From: Paenibacillus sp. BIC5C1
GTDB lineage: Bacteria; Bacillota; Bacilli; Paenibacillales; Paenibacillaceae
Assembly (NCBI RefSeq): GCF_032399705.1
Contig: NZ_CP135922.1
Span: forward strand, 248,001-312,000
Direction: 5' to 3'
Length of the DNA: 64,000 nucleotides
The position numbers were made by a program, and so were the translations under genes. This document shows, one piece after another, positions 61,810 to 64,000 of the stretch. Each line of letters starts with the position of its first letter. Position 1 is the stretch's first letter. The notes under the pieces were generated by a model that did not search any database, had not been told where the DNA came from, and saw nothing but the letters and a program-made list of their open reading frames with translations.

Positions 61810-63410
61810 AAACCATTATGCTCGTAGACGATGACCCGCATATTGTAAAAGCATTGACCGACCATATTGATTGGCCATCTATTGGCCTCCGTATTGCAGG
61901 AACAGCTTCCAATGGCGTGGACGCACTGGAGCTGTTCCAACAGCTGCGCCCCGATCTTGTGATGACGGACGTCTACTTGCCAGGAATGACAGGACTTGAG
62001 GTCACGCAGGCGTTGCGGCGGGATCATCCCCATCTGCCGATCATCATTCTTAGCGGATATGACGAATTCGAGAATGCCCGGGCGGCCATGCGCTGGGGCG
62101 TGAATCATTTTTTGCTAAAGCCTGCGGAAGTGGAGGAGATTGAGTCTGTTCTGCGTGAGGTGTTACTGGAAGAGGATGTGCGTGAGCGGCGTGAGCAACT
62201 GGAGCGGACTTACAAACAGGAGATTGGGCGGGTGGTTCCCTATCTTCGCAAATTGTTTCTCCACGAGCTGTTAACCACACGCTATCGGGAAGAGGAATTG
62301 CCTGCGGAGCGTATGGATTATGTGGGTATTCGCATACCCTCTCAAGTGCGTGCCATCAGTCTGCAGTTGTATCGGCCTGCATTTCTGACAAGGATGAAAG
62401 AACGGGACTGGCAGTTATTAAGGTATGGGGCAGCAGATATTATTCAGGAGACCGTCAAAGAGCAGGCTACGCAAATAAACGACTGCCAGGTGGAGATCGT
62501 GGATTACTCGGATCAGGTGTTTGTGCTGCTTCTATTGGATGAGAAGGGCCCGCTAGAACAATTTGAGTCGATAGTTGAAAGGATGATTGATCAGATTTTT
62601 ACGTATCTCAAGATCGAAATGAGCGCAGGTATTGGAACGTCCAAAGGGCACTTGTGCGAAGTGATGGACTCCTATCTGGAGAGCAGGGAGGCGCTGGAGA
62701 AAGCAGAGTTTCAGGGCGGGAGTCACGTATATCGATTTGATTCATCAGATGCGTTAACGCCGAGCAGCACGGATTACTCGCTATTGCTGCGACAATGGAG
62801 TGAGTCATGGACAGATATGAGGACTGATCTGGCAGAGGAGACATGGGTTCAGCTTCGCAATCTGCTGGACGAAGGGAGTGGTAGCAATATTCAGGATGTG
62901 CAAGTTGTGGCCGTGAGCCTATTCGACACGTTAATTCATAGTTGGAACCGGCATTATCCCATGCTAGCACCACCAGTGGCAATGAGTCATTTTTTGCGGG
63001 AAATTCAATCGAAATATGGGTTGCAGGATCTGATATGCTGGATGGATGGTATTATTCGAAACTGGATGGAACAGATACGAAAAGAAATGGGCGAGAAAAA
63101 AAGCAATAAATTAGTGGAGCAGGTGAAACAGTACGTTGAAATGCATTATGCTGAAGAGATCAGTTTTGAAGCGATTGCCAAGGGACTATTTGTACACCCC
63201 AAATATTTGAGTCAGCTGTTCAAGAGGGTAACCGGAGAGAACTTTGTGGGTTATGTAAACGGGTATCGGATCCAACGTGCGCTGGAATTGTTACAGTCAG
63301 GACATTACATGGTCTACGAGGTTAGTGAGATGACCGGGTTCCGCAACGCGACGTATTTCAGTCAGGTGTTTAAGATGCTTACGGGCAAGAGTCCGTCTGA
63401 GGTGGGGTAG
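61806..63410 (+). CDS. YesN-type AraC response regulator
   Basis: The 534-residue protein has a receiver domain (DDDPHI near the start, phospho-acceptor Asp55 in MTDVYLPG, Lys in LKPAEVEE), a middle region of about 280 residues and a C-terminal AraC double HTH (ISFEAIAKGLFVHPKYLSQL; MVYEVSEMTGFRNATYFSQV). Four-base overlap with the kinase gene. It probably activates the importer and GH105 genes. Confidence 0.93.
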   Translation: MKTIMLVDDDPHIVKALTDHIDWPSIGLRIAGTASNGVDALELFQQLRPDLVMTDVYLPGMTGLEVTQALRRDHPHLPIIILSGYDEFENARAAMRWGVNHFLLKPAEVEEIESVLREVLLEEDVRERREQLERTYKQEIGRVVPYLRKLFLHELLTTRYREEELPAERMDYVGIRIPSQVRAISLQLYRPAFLTRMKERDWQLLRYGAADIIQETVKEQATQINDCQVEIVDYSDQVFVLLLLDEKGPLEQFESIVERMIDQIFTYLKIEMSAGIGTSKGHLCEVMDSYLESREALEKAEFQGGSHVYRFDSSDALTPSSTDYSLLLRQWSESWTDMRTDLAEETWVQLRNLLDEGSGSNIQDVQVVAVSLFDTLIHSWNRHYPMLAPPVAMSHFLREIQSKYGLQDLICWMDGIIRNWMEQIRKEMGEKKSNKLVEQVKQYVEMHYAEEISFEAIAKGLFVHPKYLSQLFKRVTGENFVGYVNGYRIQRALELLQSGHYMVYEVSEMTGFRNATYFSQVFKMLTGKSPSEVG

Positions 63411-63461
63411 AGCCATGAATAGGATAAGGGAAAATAAATTAGATTGGACGGATTATAGCGT

Positions 63462-64000
63462 ATGATCATCGATCAACAGGATTTTAACGTAAAAGGATTG
63501 ATCTATTCGATTAGGTCTGCAATGGAAAAGGATGCTGAGGCATTGTCTTCACTTCGTGTACAGTTGGATGGAGAAACCGAGTATATGGATCGCGAAAAAG
63601 GTGAAGGTTTTATTGATCCAGCGAGGTTTGAACAAATAATCCGGTTGGACTCGGAGAAAGAGAGAAATCTGTTTCTCGTTACTATTGTAAAGGAACAAAT
63701 CGTCGGCTATTCCAGATGTGAGGGAGTCGATCTAAAGCGATTTTCTCATAAGGTTGAATTTGGTGTTTGCGTAGCGAAAGAGTTCTGGGGTTACGGGATC
63801 GGCAAGAAACTACTCGAACTATCGATAGACTGGGCAGATACGAATGGAATTGAGAAGATGACCTTGAACGTGGTGGGGACGAACGATAAAGCGATGGAGC
63901 TATACCAAAGAATGGGCTTCGAGATAGAGGGAACTTTGAAAAAGGATCGACGGCATGCGGATGGTCGGTATTTCGATACAGTTATGATGGGAAGGTTCAG
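63462..64000 (+). CDS. GNAT-family N-acetyltransferase (partial, runs off the window)
   Basis: An open frame from ATG 63462 continues to the window end (179 codons visible). It has the GNAT acetyl-CoA motif VCVAKEFWGYGIGKKLLELS (R/Q-x-x-G-x-G/A version) and then NVVGTNDKAMELYQRMGFEI EGTLKKDRR, typical of the RimJ/RimL-like group. A stop lies in frame just upstream at 63456, so this is the earliest start, though no strong ribosome site is visible. Confidence 0.85.
   Translation, partial: MIIDQQDFNVKGLIYSIRSAMEKDAEALSSLRVQLDGETEYMDREKGEGFIDPARFEQIIRLDSEKERNLFLVTIVKEQIVGYSRCEGVDLKRFSHKVEFGVCVAKEFWGYGIGKKLLELSIDWADTNGIEKMTLNVVGTNDKAMELYQRMGFEIEGTLKKDRRHADGRYFDTVMMGRF

Noticed and set aside
1..64000. 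CRISPR arrays, tRNA/rRNA genes, integrases, transposases, restriction or toxin-antitoxin systems
   Set aside because: None was recognised. The small excisionase-like HTH protein at 26050 has no phage neighbours, so a mobile element is not supported.

Overview
The window looks like a chromosomal segment of a Paenibacillus-type Firmicute. This rests on moderate GC, strong AGGAGG-type ribosome binding sites, several TTG/GTG starts, an S-layer homology protein, bacilliredoxin (YtxJ), CsaA and YwqA/YwqB homologues, transmembrane AraC regulators and many CUT1 sugar transporters without their own ATPase. No rRNA, tRNA, CRISPR array, prophage or insertion sequence was recognised.

Layout. (1) 1-2790: the end of a zinc-ribbon protein, a DUF896 (YnzC) gene, a ring-cleaving dioxygenase and an LtrA membrane protein. 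The DUF896 and dioxygenase promoters each carry the same TATCTT-N6-AAGATA operator, which resembles the quinone-responsive MhqR site. (2) 2958-25758: a large glycan-degradation locus. It holds a domain-swapped GH3, two GH29 alpha-fucosidases, a conventional GH3, a GH38 alpha-mannosidase, three xylose-isomerase-like TIM-barrel proteins, a Gfo/Idh/MocA oxidoreductase, an LplB/LplC/solute-binding-protein importer and a membrane-bound AraC regulator. The oxidoreductase gene is bracketed by two copies of a structured intergenic repeat. (3) 26050-28874: small genes (HTH protein, VOC protein, an unknown acidic protein, a membrane-anchored YtxJ-like protein) and a structured-RNA candidate. (4) 28933-38625: a full Kdp potassium-uptake operon with a KdpE-like site, a microprotein, kdpF, kdpA, kdpB and kdpC. 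It is followed by a tandemly duplicated KdpD sensor protein without a kinase, a separate KdpD-type histidine kinase and kdpE. (5) 38716-44972: GH4 alpha-galactosidase with a divergent AraC regulator, csaA, udk, a short ORF, a VanZ relic, a WYL regulator divergent from an effector-binding protein, and a small secreted protein. (6) 45071-53805: SNF2 helicase/SWIM protein pair, an EEP-family hydrolase, a soluble chemoreceptor behind a sigma-D-like promoter, and an SLH protein. (7) 54062-63410: a YesMNOPQR-like pectin/rhamnogalacturonan module (GH105 hydrolase, sugar ABC importer with a cre site, YesM/YesN two-component system). A GNAT acetyltransferase runs off the end.

How they fit together: the two carbohydrate loci each pair an importer with intracellular (no signal peptide) exo-acting hydrolases and an AraC-type regulator, so oligosaccharides are probably imported and then trimmed inside the cell. 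Both importers would need a shared ATPase (MsmX-like) encoded elsewhere. All functional calls come from sequence recognition by eye. No database search was run.
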